From contig VGRA01000093.1 in assembly GCA_016875515.1 (NCBI GenBank), forward strand, positions 1 to 8,096: 8,096 nt of DNA, read 5' to 3'. Positions 1 through 6,024 of this stretch are shown in pieces; within the stretch, counting starts at the first letter, position 1, and every line of letters starts with the position of its first letter. The stretch comes from Deltaproteobacteria bacterium (lineage in GTDB: Bacteria > Myxococcota > Myxococcia > Myxococcales > Myxococcaceae). The notes beneath the pieces are model-generated. The model saw only the letters and a list, made by a program, of their open reading frames with translations, made no database searches and was not told where the DNA came from. The translations under genes and the position numbers were made by a program.

Positions 1-729
1 GGGCAGGGGCAACAGTCCCAGCTTGCGGAGATCGGACGAATAGCGGCTGGCCTTCACCAGCACCCACCGCCGGGCCACGCGGCGGGACTCGGCCAGCAAC
101 TCCGGCGTGAGCGGGGCGGAGTCCGCCACCTCGCGCAGCACCTCGAAGCCGGGCTGCGCCTTGCGGGGCCGCTCGAACATGGGATCCCACAGCACCACGT
201 CCACGCTGCCGGTGGGAAGGGACGCCAGCACGTCCCCGGAACGGCCGCGGCGGATCTCCAGCGGCGCGGCCCCCGGCCCCACGTCAAACCGGCGCAGCCC
301 CTCCCTTGCAAGAAGGTACAACGGCAGCGAGCTCTCCACCCCCAGCACCTTGCCGGAGGGACCCACCGCGCGCGCGGCCAACAGCGCGTCCTGCGCCTGC
401 CCCAGGGTGGCATCCAGGACCGAGTCCCCGGGGCCAAGCTCCCCGTGCCGCAGAACGAGGTCGTCCCGCGCCCCGGCCTCGAAGCGCTTGAGCCGCAGCT
501 GCGCCACGCCGGGGGACCAGTGGAGGGACCCGGTGCGCGTCCACAGGGTCAGCCCGTTGCGGGCGTGCACCAGCACCAGCGGGCAGCGGGCGAGCAACGT
601 CTCCAGCGACTCCTTGTGGCGCCTGGGGGCGAAGGGCAGCCCCTCGGACGCGGCGAAGGCGCGCGCGGCCGCCTCGTCCCCCGGGTGGGGCTTGTTGGCG
701 GTGGTGACCGCCAGTGCGTGCGCGTCCAC
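1..729 (-). CDS. YpiP/RsmJ-like class I SAM-dependent methyltransferase (3' end missing)
   Basis: This is a putative S-adenosylmethionine-dependent methyltransferase, 243 codons in the window, with its C-terminus beyond the left edge. The N-terminal segment LAVTTANKPHPGDE followed by SEGLPFAPR resembles Bacillus YpiP-type proteins. Further on come WSPGVAQLRLKR (71-82), a Rossmann motif I at VLDATLGQAQDA (104-115), an acidic VES after beta2, and a catalytic-loop DPMFERP (182-188). That last motif resembles the DPMFP of RsmJ, the 16S rRNA m2G1516 methyltransferase. The helix ending WVLVKASR is near the usual end of the family, so probably only 10-30 residues are missing. The GTG start lies 7 bases after the cyclase stop, with no clear Shine-Dalgarno, so translation may be coupled. 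The fold is clear; the rRNA substrate is an inference. Confidence 0.8.
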   Translation of the reverse strand, partial: MDAHALAVTTANKPHPGDEAAARAFAASEGLPFAPRRHKESLETLLARCPLVLVHARNGLTLWTRTGSLHWSPGVAQLRLKRFEAGARDDLVLRHGELGPGDSVLDATLGQAQDALLAARAVGPSGKVLGVESSLPLYLLAREGLRRFDVGPGAAPLEIRRGRSGDVLASLPTGSVDVVLWDPMFERPRKAQPGFEVLREVADSAPLTPELLAESRRVARRWVLVKASRYSSDLRKLGLLPLP

Positions 730-736
730 GTCCGTG

Positions 737-2860
737 TCAGCCCGCCGCGTGGAGCGCGCCGTTGCCGGCCTGCATCCTGTCCACCGTGACCGCCTGGTTC
801 CGGCCGTGGCGCTTGGCGAAGTAGAGGCACTGGTCCGCCAGGTCCACCAGCCCCTGCTTGTCCGCGGCGTGGTCCGGCGTGGTGGCAATGCCAAGCGACA
901 GGGTCACCTTCAGCGGCCCGGAGTCCGTCTGGAACACCTGCGCCATGACGGCCTGGCGGATCCGCTCGGCGATGATGAGCGCGCCGCGCGCGTCCGTCTC
1001 CGGCATGACGATGGCGAACTCCTCGCCGCCGTAGCGGGCCACCACGTCCGTGTCCCGCGCCTGCTCGCGGACCACCCTCGCCACGCCCTTGAGCACCTGG
1101 TCCCCCATGGGGTGGCCGTGGGTGTCGTTGACGGACTTGAAGTGGTCAATGTCCGTGAGGATGAGCGACGCCCGGCGGCCATAACGCCGGGAGTGGGCGA
1201 GGATGTCGTCCGCGCGCTGCTGGAACGTCCGGTGGTTGAGCAGTCCGGTGAGGCCGTCCGTGGTGGCCATGCGCTCCATCTGCTCGAACAGTTGGGCGCG
1301 CAGCACCGCCTGCCCGGCCTGCAGCGCCATCACCTCCAGCATCCGCAGCACGTCCGGATCCAGCACGCCCCGGCGACGGGAGCCCGCCACCAGCGTCCCG
1401 AGGATCCGGTCGCTCGCCAGCAGCGGAAAGATCTTCAAGCCTGCCAGGCCGCGGATCTCCGACTCCTCGTCGAAGATCACCTGCCGGTCCATGTCCCGGA
1501 CGTCCCGCCCCGGCAACGCGGCGCCGTAGCGCACCACGTTGGAGACCAGGCCGGTGTTGTCCGCGAACGAGCGCCCCACCAGCGCACGCCCCCCCGGGGT
1601 GACGCCGCTGGTGCGGACGACCTTGTGTGCGCGCTTTCCGTCCTCCTCGGACACCAGGGTCACGGCGAGGAAGTCCACCGGCGCAAGCTGGCGCACCCCC
1701 TCAAGCACGGCGTGGAACACCTCGTCCGGGCTCCCGGCGCGGTTCATCTCCTCCAGCGCCCGGTAGAAGCGGTCCTTTTCGTCCTTCCCCTTGCGGATGA
1801 GCGCCATCACCCGCTCCCCTTCGATGGCGCGGGAGACCTCCCCGGCCACCGCGGTGAGCACCCGCTCGTCCTCGGGGCTGAAGGCCTTCTCCTCCGCGCG
1901 GTCCGCCACCAGCACCCCGCGCACGCCGCCGGACGGCTCCCGGATGGGAACCAGCAGCGCGGAACTTGGCTGTGATCCGTCCGCCTCGTACCAGGGGATC
2001 CGCAGCGAGCGCCCTTGCAGGCGCAGCGGGGCGCCGGACTTCAGCACCCCCGCGAGCACCCCCTCGCCCGCGGCGAGCGGCTCGCGGCACACCCGGTCCA
2101 CGCCGGAGCGGCAGTCCTGCATCCGCAGGTGACGGCCGTCCTCAGACAGCAGGTACGCGGCGCACGTCTGGGTGCGGAGCGTGAGCTCCGCAATCTCCAG
2201 CGCCGCCCCCACCGCACGCTCCACCTCCTTCACGGAGGCAAGCAGCCACTTCTCCTCCTCCTTCTCACCTGCCGCGCGCGGGGACACGCCCGAGTTGACC
2301 AGCCGGAAGCTGCGCGCGCGCTCCTCCACCTCGCGCAGCCGGTTCTTCACCGCGTCCGTCTCGGCCTTGCGTGCCAGGACCAGCCGCGCGGAGAGGACCA
2401 GGTGGTACAGCGCTGAGAACAGCGCGAGGAAGGCCGCGTGGGCAGCGAAGGCCGACACGCCGCCCGCGGGCTGGGCGAGCGTGGAGATCCCGTCGAACGA
2501 CAGCGCCACCGCGAGCAGGACGAAGCCGGCGGTGCGGCCGCTGAAGGCCACCAGGCTTGCCATGAGCAGGCAGACAATGGGCCACAGCGCCGCCCCGCCC
2601 ACGCACACCACCACGTAGGCAGACGCGAGCAGCCCGGCCCCGAGCTCCACCTCCTCCCGCGCGGTGGGCTCCCCTTCGCGCGACAGCCGGCGCCACGCGG
2701 ACAGCCCCACGCCGGACAGCAGCAGCACCACGACGACGGCGTCTGCCAGGTCCAGCCCCTGCAGGCAGCGGAAGCCGCCCCCCAGGAACCGCAGGAAGGC
2801 CACCCCCACCGAGGTGGCCGGTACCGCCCGCACCAGCTGACGCGACCACGCCTCTCCCAT
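737..2860 (-). CDS. dmxA: Membrane diguanylate cyclase, 6TM-GAF-GAF-GGDEF (DmxA-like)
   Basis: This enzyme makes c-di-GMP from two GTP at the inner membrane. The 707-residue product starts with about five to six hydrophobic helices (roughly 13-30, 38-56, 73-93, 94-107, 109-128, 135-163). A short charged linker leads to GAF1 (about 205-350), GAF2 (about 365-525) and a C-terminal GGDEF domain (about 530-690). The GGDEF domain looks active: DGLTGLLN at 535-542, metal Asp570 and Asp572 in LTDIDHFKSVND, and the signature GGEEF at 611-615. An inhibitory I-site RDTD sits at 602-605, five residues upstream of the signature, so product feedback is expected. The ATG is preceded by GGGAGG. The architecture matches what I recall of Myxococcus xanthus DmxA, a cyclase recruited to the division site, and ftsB lies 15 bases upstream. 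The enzyme class is near certain; orthology to dmxA is probable but rests on memory. Confidence 0.9.
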   Translation of the reverse strand: MGEAWSRQLVRAVPATSVGVAFLRFLGGGFRCLQGLDLADAVVVVLLLSGVGLSAWRRLSREGEPTAREEVELGAGLLASAYVVVCVGGAALWPIVCLLMASLVAFSGRTAGFVLLAVALSFDGISTLAQPAGGVSAFAAHAAFLALFSALYHLVLSARLVLARKAETDAVKNRLREVEERARSFRLVNSGVSPRAAGEKEEEKWLLASVKEVERAVGAALEIAELTLRTQTCAAYLLSEDGRHLRMQDCRSGVDRVCREPLAAGEGVLAGVLKSGAPLRLQGRSLRIPWYEADGSQPSSALLVPIREPSGGVRGVLVADRAEEKAFSPEDERVLTAVAGEVSRAIEGERVMALIRKGKDEKDRFYRALEEMNRAGSPDEVFHAVLEGVRQLAPVDFLAVTLVSEEDGKRAHKVVRTSGVTPGGRALVGRSFADNTGLVSNVVRYGAALPGRDVRDMDRQVIFDEESEIRGLAGLKIFPLLASDRILGTLVAGSRRRGVLDPDVLRMLEVMALQAGQAVLRAQLFEQMERMATTDGLTGLLNHRTFQQRADDILAHSRRYGRRASLILTDIDHFKSVNDTHGHPMGDQVLKGVARVVREQARDTDVVARYGGEEFAIVMPETDARGALIIAERIRQAVMAQVFQTDSGPLKVTLSLGIATTPDHAADKQGLVDLADQCLYFAKRHGRNQAVTVDRMQAGNGALHAAG

Positions 2861-2863
2861 GGG

Positions 2864-2870
2864 ACCTCCC
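2864..2870 (-). promoter_or_regulatory. Ribosome binding site of the diguanylate cyclase
   Basis: The minus strand reads GGGAGGT ending three bases before the ATG at 2860. It is a good Shine-Dalgarno in the 15-base gap after ftsB and fixes the start codon. Confidence 0.7.
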
Positions 2871-2875
2871 TGCGC

Positions 2876-3154
2876 CTACTCCACGTTGATGACGATCTCT
2901 CCCGGCTTCACGTAGCCCAGCTCCTCGCGGACGGCGCGCTCGAGCGCCCGGGGATCGCGCTTCAGCCGCTCCACTTCCAGCCGGAGCGCGGCGTTCTGCT
3001 CGGCCACGCCGCGGTTGCGCTCCTGCAGAGACTGCACGTCCTGCTGCAGACGAAGGTAGCGCCGGAAGCCCCGTCCATCCATCACGGAGACCCCCACGAG
3101 CAGCACCACGAAGACACCGCCCGCCAGCCACAGCTTTCCGCGTCCCTGGAACAC
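2876..3154 (-). CDS. ftsB: Cell division protein FtsB / DivIC family (septum formation initiator)
   Basis: This is a 92-residue bitopic divisome protein, the usual FtsB/DivIC size. It has a short basic cytoplasmic N-terminus, one membrane helix (about 8-25), a periplasmic heptad-patterned coiled coil (about 33-66), and the family C-terminal signature RDPRALERAVREELGYVKP (67-85) followed by GEIVI. FtsB proteins pair with FtsL through the coiled coil and, with FtsQ, recruit and activate the septal synthase FtsWI. The start is GTG with no convincing Shine-Dalgarno; the next ATG, at residue 25, would remove the membrane helix, so GTG is preferred. A possible promoter ends only seven bases before the GTG, so a leaderless transcript is possible. 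The diguanylate cyclase follows after 15 bases. Identification is strong from membrane topology plus the C-terminal motif. Confidence 0.93.
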   Translation of the reverse strand: MFQGRGKLWLAGGVFVVLLVGVSVMDGRGFRRYLRLQQDVQSLQERNRGVAEQNAALRLEVERLKRDPRALERAVREELGYVKPGEIVINVE

Positions 3155-3161
3155 GGGGCGG

Positions 3162-3189
3162 ACGGTACCAGCGCCCCCACCCCCGGCAA
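3162..3189 (-). promoter_or_regulatory. Possible promoter of ftsB (leaderless arrangement)
   Basis: On the minus strand a TTGCCG hexamer is followed, after 16 bases, by TACCGT at 3167-3162, which keeps the T1, A2 and T6 positions of a -10 box. The expected transcription start falls at or next to the GTG at 3154. The match is modest (4/6 and 3/6) and could be chance in GC-rich DNA. It agrees with the hairpin just upstream and the lack of a Shine-Dalgarno. Confidence 0.25.
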
Positions 3190-3190
3190 G

Positions 3191-3207
3191 AAAAGCGCTT
3201 CAGCGCT
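3191..3207 (-). terminator. Compact intrinsic-terminator-like hairpin at the end of the thioredoxin gene
   Basis: The minus strand reads AGCGCTGAAGCGCTTTTCTT: a five-base-pair AGCGC/GCGCT stem with a TGAA loop, then TTTTCTT. The TGA stop of the upstream gene lies in the loop. The stem is short for an intrinsic terminator, so partial termination is more likely than a full stop. It is the only such structure I saw in the six-gene minus-strand run. Confidence 0.35.
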
Positions 3208-3697
3208 GTAGCACCCGGCGGACTTCCGTCTCCAACACCTCGGCAGACAGCGGGCCCCGCCAGGCGGAGGCGAGCCGCCCATCCCTGCCAAAGAGCATCC
3301 CCTGTGGGACCGCTTGTACCGGGCCGAAGCGGCTCTGGCCGTTGCGCAGCCGCTCGTCTGCCACCAGCACCGGGAACGGAAGCTTGTACGCGTAGGCGAA
3401 GGGCTCCAGCACCTTGCGCCCTTCCCGGTCCACACCAACCGCCACCACCTGCAGCCCCGCCTCGCCGTGCGCCCGCTGCAGGCCCTCCAACGTGGGGAGA
3501 TCCGAGAGGCACGGAAAGCACCAGGTTGTGAGGAAGGAGAGCAGCACCACCTTGCCCTCGGCCTGCGCCGGCTCCCACCCCTCCGGCCCCACCGCGGGGA
3601 GCGCCAGCACCGGGAGCCGGTCTGCCTCCTCGCCCGCGGCCGGCGCGTGGGCGCAGCCCGCGACGGAACAGGCGAGCGCCGCGGCCAGGGCCCTCAT
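3200..3697 (-). CDS. TlpA/ResA-like thioredoxin-fold lipoprotein
   Basis: This is a predicted envelope thiol-disulfide oxidoreductase of 165 residues. A short hydrophobic signal ends in a lipobox VAGC, with the lipidated Cys at residue 15. Ala at +2 gives no inner-membrane retention signal, so an outer-membrane location is likely. The thioredoxin fold follows: strand KVVLLSFLTTW, active site WCFPC (Cys60 and Cys63), helix LSDLPTLEGLQ, strand LQVVAVGVD, and the loop AVPQGMLF with the conserved cis-Pro at 131. This is the TlpA/ResA pattern, where such proteins reduce apocytochrome or other periplasmic cysteines; the substrate here is unknown. An upstream in-frame start would give 209 residues but would overlap fur and lose the signal peptide. 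I chose the ATG that overlaps the fur stop as ATGA, which implies translational coupling to the regulator. Confidence 0.88.
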   Translation of the reverse strand: MRALAAALACSVAGCAHAPAAGEEADRLPVLALPAVGPEGWEPAQAEGKVVLLSFLTTWCFPCLSDLPTLEGLQRAHGEAGLQVVAVGVDREGRKVLEPFAYAYKLPFPVLVADERLRNGQSRFGPVQAVPQGMLFGRDGRLASAWRGPLSAEVLETEVRRVLQR

Positions 3698-4137
3698 CCG
3701 CGCTGACAGTTCCGGCACAGGCCGTACAGCTCCATCTTGTGGGATCTCACCTGGAAGCCGTGGCGCCGCGCCACTGCCTCCTGCAGCGCCTCGATTCGGT
3801 CGTTCTCGAACTCCACGATGGCGCCGCACCCGGTGCAGATGAGGTGATCGTGGTGCTCGCGCCCCACGGCCACCTCGTAGCGCGCCTGGCCGTCCCCGAA
3901 ATTCTGCGCGTGCACCAGCCCGGACTCAGCCAGCAGCTTCATGGTCCGGTACACGGTGGCCACCGACACGCGCGTGTCCCGGCCCCGCACCCGCCCCCAG
4001 AGCTCCTCCACGGAGAGGTGGCCGCCCACCTCGAAGAAGGTGTCGATGATGAGGGTGCGCTGGCGGGTGGTCTTGAGCCCGCGCTCGGCCATGTAGCCGG
4101 ACAGCACCGCGTCCCGGACCTCGCGCCCCGCGCTCAT
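3694..4137 (-). CDS. Fur-family metal-responsive transcriptional regulator
   Basis: This is a 147-residue cytoplasmic DNA-binding repressor, typical Fur length. The N-terminal winged helix contains GLKTTRQR (20-27) and the recognition region SVATVYRTMKLLAESGLV (58-75). The dimerisation half has the HHDHLIC core (95-101) with Cys101/Cys104 and a second pair Cys141/Cys144, so the four-cysteine structural zinc site is complete. Candidate regulatory ligands His40, His96, Asp97, His98, Glu109 and His126 are present, so it should sense metal. Sequence alone does not separate Fur from PerR or Zur here; the core is most like Fur. A good AAGGAG lies eight bases before the ATG. The start overlaps the membrane-protein stop as ATGA, and the stop overlaps the thioredoxin start as ATGA. 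A longer in-frame ORF upstream (to about 4584) is antisense-type shadow and was not used. Confidence 0.93.
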   Translation of the reverse strand: MSAGREVRDAVLSGYMAERGLKTTRQRTLIIDTFFEVGGHLSVEELWGRVRGRDTRVSVATVYRTMKLLAESGLVHAQNFGDGQARYEVAVGREHHDHLICTGCGAIVEFENDRIEALQEAVARRHGFQVRSHKMELYGLCRNCQRG

Positions 4138-4727
4138 GGGTAACGCTCCTTCCAGCGCCGGAGCGCCTCGTCGTTGCCGGGCGGGCCGAGGTCCGCCCCT
4201 GCCAGGGCCACCTGGGAGGCGTGGGCCGCTGCCTGCACGCGGGGATCGGGGTCTCGCAGCTGTTCCACGAGCAGCCGGGCGTGGCGCTGGCCGTCCGGAC
4301 GGCAGCGGGCCACCTCTGCGGCGACCGCCCGCACGGAGGGATCTCCGTGGCGGAGCAGGGGGGTGAGCTCGTCCTCGCCCCCGCCCACCTTCGCGCGGGG
4401 GAGCAGCAGCATGAAGAAGAGGACCGCCGTCCCAATCTGGAACAGCGCCTTGGAGGCCGGGTAGCGGCGCGCCCGCACGAGCGCCATCCGGTAGACGGCG
4501 AAGGCGGTCACGAACAGGAGGAAGGTCCACGGCACCGCGGCGGCGAGCGCCGGGGGGACCGCCTCCGGCACCTGGCTGACCCACAGGCCGAGCGCCGCAG
4601 AGGCAACCAGCAGGAGGTACAACGCGCCCGCGAAGGCAGGAGCCACCCGGAGCCCTCCCACTTGCGGGGTGGGGGCTTGCGTTGGCGATGGGCTGGCGAT
4701 GTTGCGGTCCCCGTCGTTCATTGACAC
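4134..4727 (-). CDS. Three-helix membrane protein with HEAT-like repeats
   Basis: I do not recognise this as a named protein. The 197-residue product has a polar Pro/Thr-rich N-terminus, then three hydrophobic helices (about 30-50, 60-80 and 97-110) separated by short loops including VRARRYPASK. A soluble tail (about 115-178) carries two HEAT/PBS-lyase-type helical repeats, seen in ELTPLLRHGDPSVRAVAAE and LLVEQLRDPDPRVQAAA, each with the D-P-x-V-R/Q turn. HEAT repeats normally serve protein-protein contact, so the tail may be a docking surface at the membrane. The start is either GTG at 4727 or ATG two codons later; neither has a strong Shine-Dalgarno. It is the first gene of the leftward run and overlaps fur by ATGA, so it is probably co-expressed with the regulator. 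Confidence 0.75.
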   Translation of the reverse strand: MSMNDGDRNIASPSPTQAPTPQVGGLRVAPAFAGALYLLLVASAALGLWVSQVPEAVPPALAAAVPWTFLLFVTAFAVYRMALVRARRYPASKALFQIGTAVLFFMLLLPRAKVGGGEDELTPLLRHGDPSVRAVAAEVARCRPDGQRHARLLVEQLRDPDPRVQAAAHASQVALAGADLGPPGNDEALRRWKERYP

Positions 4728-4748
4728 CCGAGTCTGGCGGAAGATAAG
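4721..4748 (+). promoter_or_regulatory. Sigma-70-type promoter for the rightward gene pair
   Basis: A perfect -35 TTGACA (4721-4726), a 16-base spacer and GATAAG (4743-4748, 4/6 to TATAAT) lie about 40 bases before the 4791 start. The -35 box sits over the alternative GTG and ATG start codons of the leftward membrane-protein gene, so polymerase bound here would also sit on the 5' end of that gene. Confidence 0.55.
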
Positions 4749-4770
4749 GGCAGGGGAGGATCTTTACAGC

Positions 4771-4788
4771 GGGTTTTCAAGGGTTTTC
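4771..4788. repeat. Tandem GGGTTTTC direct repeat, 10-bp period
   Basis: GGGTTTTC occurs at 4771-4778 and again at 4781-4788, exactly one helical turn apart. It lies between the predicted rightward transcription start and the ATG at 4791. It is AT-richer than its surroundings. It could be a protein-binding site, or simply contain the weak AAGGG ribosome-binding element of the next gene. Confidence 0.5.
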
Positions 4789-4790
4789 CG

Positions 4791-6011
4791 ATGCTGACGT
4801 GGGAGCGGAGACGAAGGCCGGACGAGGTACCCACCCCGGTGGCGGTGGCCCTGTCGGACCACTGCCGGCGCGCCCGGTCCCCTGCCACGGCGGCGGAGGT
4901 GCGGGATGCCCTCTCGGTCCTGTCCGCGGAGGATGACTTCCGTGTGACACTGGCCGCGGAGGCGGAGCCGGAGCTCAGCCCCTTGTCCCCGTTCGCCGCG
5001 GTGGACCTGGTGCGCGGGGTGGAGCCGCAGCTGGTCCGCAAGCGGCAGGACAGCGGCTACTACGACCTGGTGCGAAACCACCTGTCCCTGCGCGACGAGA
5101 AGGTGGTGGAGGTGCAGGTGCCCGTGCGGGTGGAGCGCCCCGTGCCCGGCCCGGTTTCCTCCGCGCCACAGGCCCCGGCTTCAAGGACCGGGAAGGCCCT
5201 CTCGGTGCAGGAGCGCATTGCGCCGAAGAAGCGCCCCGCGAGGCAGGTGGCCGAGACGGACGGCGTGGAACAGCCTGCTGCACCGGCCGAGCCGCAACTG
5301 CTTCCGTTCCAGGAACGCAAGCTCAACCTGCCCCGCCCCCGGGGGCGTTTCACCCGCGTGGGGGCCACACGCGCGAAGTTCGACACGCTGTTCCACACCT
5401 CCTTCAAGCCGGAGCTGGTGGCGCTGCTGGAGCAGGCGCAGAACCGCGTCCAGCTGCTGCGGGCGCTGGCCGAAAGCCACTCGGGCCGGCGGGGGCTGGA
5501 TCTCTCCGCGGGCAACGTGATGGAGGTGGTGGAGCACCACGGCTTGGTCGAGGCGCTGGTCACCTCGGAGCGGACGCTCGTGCTGGCCGCGTTCGCGGCG
5601 CACCGCGGGGCCTCCGGCCGGGTGGCCAAATCGCTCGGCCTGTCCGGGGACGCGCTGGAGGACATCATCCGCGGGGCAGACATGCGCCGCGAGGTGGAGA
5701 AAGTCCGCGAGCGGTTCCGCCTGGAGCTCCTCGACGGGCGCAACCTCTCCGTCCGCCTGGAGCACGCCGGGCGGGACAGGTACCTGGTGGACCTGGACAT
5801 CCAGAAGCGGTTCGTCCGGCAGGTCTCCTCGGAGCTTCGCCGGATGTTCCTGGAGACCGCCGCCGGCAAGGAGACGCTGGAGACGGCCACCGAGGCGGTG
5901 GCCCGCAAGTACGGCACGGCGCCCGACCTGCTCGGGCGCGCCCTGATGAAGCTTGGACTGACCGGGGAGCTGAGCGAGTGGCTCGCCGGCGGCCCCCCCC
6001 CCACGCCCTGA
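4791..6011 (+). CDS. Uncharacterised protein with a Fis-like helix-turn-helix
   Basis: I do not recognise this 406-residue protein. It has no signal peptide or membrane helix. The N-terminal part (1-100) is charged and mixed alpha/beta. Residues about 110-185 are a Pro/Ala/Arg-rich linker. The C-terminal half is helical and well structured. Within it, RTLVLAAFAAHRG (261-273) then GRVAKSLGLSGDALEDIIR (276-294) fits the pattern of a Fis/NtrC C-terminal helix-turn-helix (hydrophobic helix, G, then A/V-A-x-x-L-G-L-S-x-x-x-L). A second helical pair around 341-390 follows. DNA binding is an inference from this one motif. The ATG has AAGGG eight bases upstream. Codon bias supports a real gene. Ten consecutive C at 5993-6002 encode the GPPPTP end. 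FmdB follows 13 bases later, so the two are probably one transcript. Confidence 0.8.
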   Translation: MLTWERRRRPDEVPTPVAVALSDHCRRARSPATAAEVRDALSVLSAEDDFRVTLAAEAEPELSPLSPFAAVDLVRGVEPQLVRKRQDSGYYDLVRNHLSLRDEKVVEVQVPVRVERPVPGPVSSAPQAPASRTGKALSVQERIAPKKRPARQVAETDGVEQPAAPAEPQLLPFQERKLNLPRPRGRFTRVGATRAKFDTLFHTSFKPELVALLEQAQNRVQLLRALAESHSGRRGLDLSAGNVMEVVEHHGLVEALVTSERTLVLAAFAAHRGASGRVAKSLGLSGDALEDIIRGADMRREVEKVRERFRLELLDGRNLSVRLEHAGRDRYLVDLDIQKRFVRQVSSELRRMFLETAAGKETLETATEAVARKYGTAPDLLGRALMKLGLTGELSEWLAGGPPPTP

Positions 6012-6017
6012 GGAGAG
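6012..6017 (+). promoter_or_regulatory. Ribosome binding site of the fmdB-like gene
   Basis: GGAGAG begins directly after the stop codon of the upstream gene and ends seven bases before the ATG at 6025. It gives this small gene its own translation signal inside the 13-base gap. Confidence 0.65.
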
Positions 6018-6024
6018 ACACCCC

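Noticed and set aside
107..1975. A 622-codon open frame on the plus strand
   Set aside because: It is exactly antisense to the diguanylate cyclase and methyltransferase, has Arg/His/Val-rich low-complexity composition and no recognisable domain. Long antisense frames are expected in DNA of this GC bias.
2265..3578. A 437-codon minus-strand frame across the cyclase, ftsB and thioredoxin genes
   Set aside because: It overlaps three well-supported genes in another frame and its product is Gly/Arg/Ala-rich without motifs.
4728..4790. A Fur box in the divergent intergenic region
   Set aside because: No stretch resembles the AT-rich GATAATGAT-type 19-mer; only an isolated GATAA is present, which fits the -10 box of the promoter.
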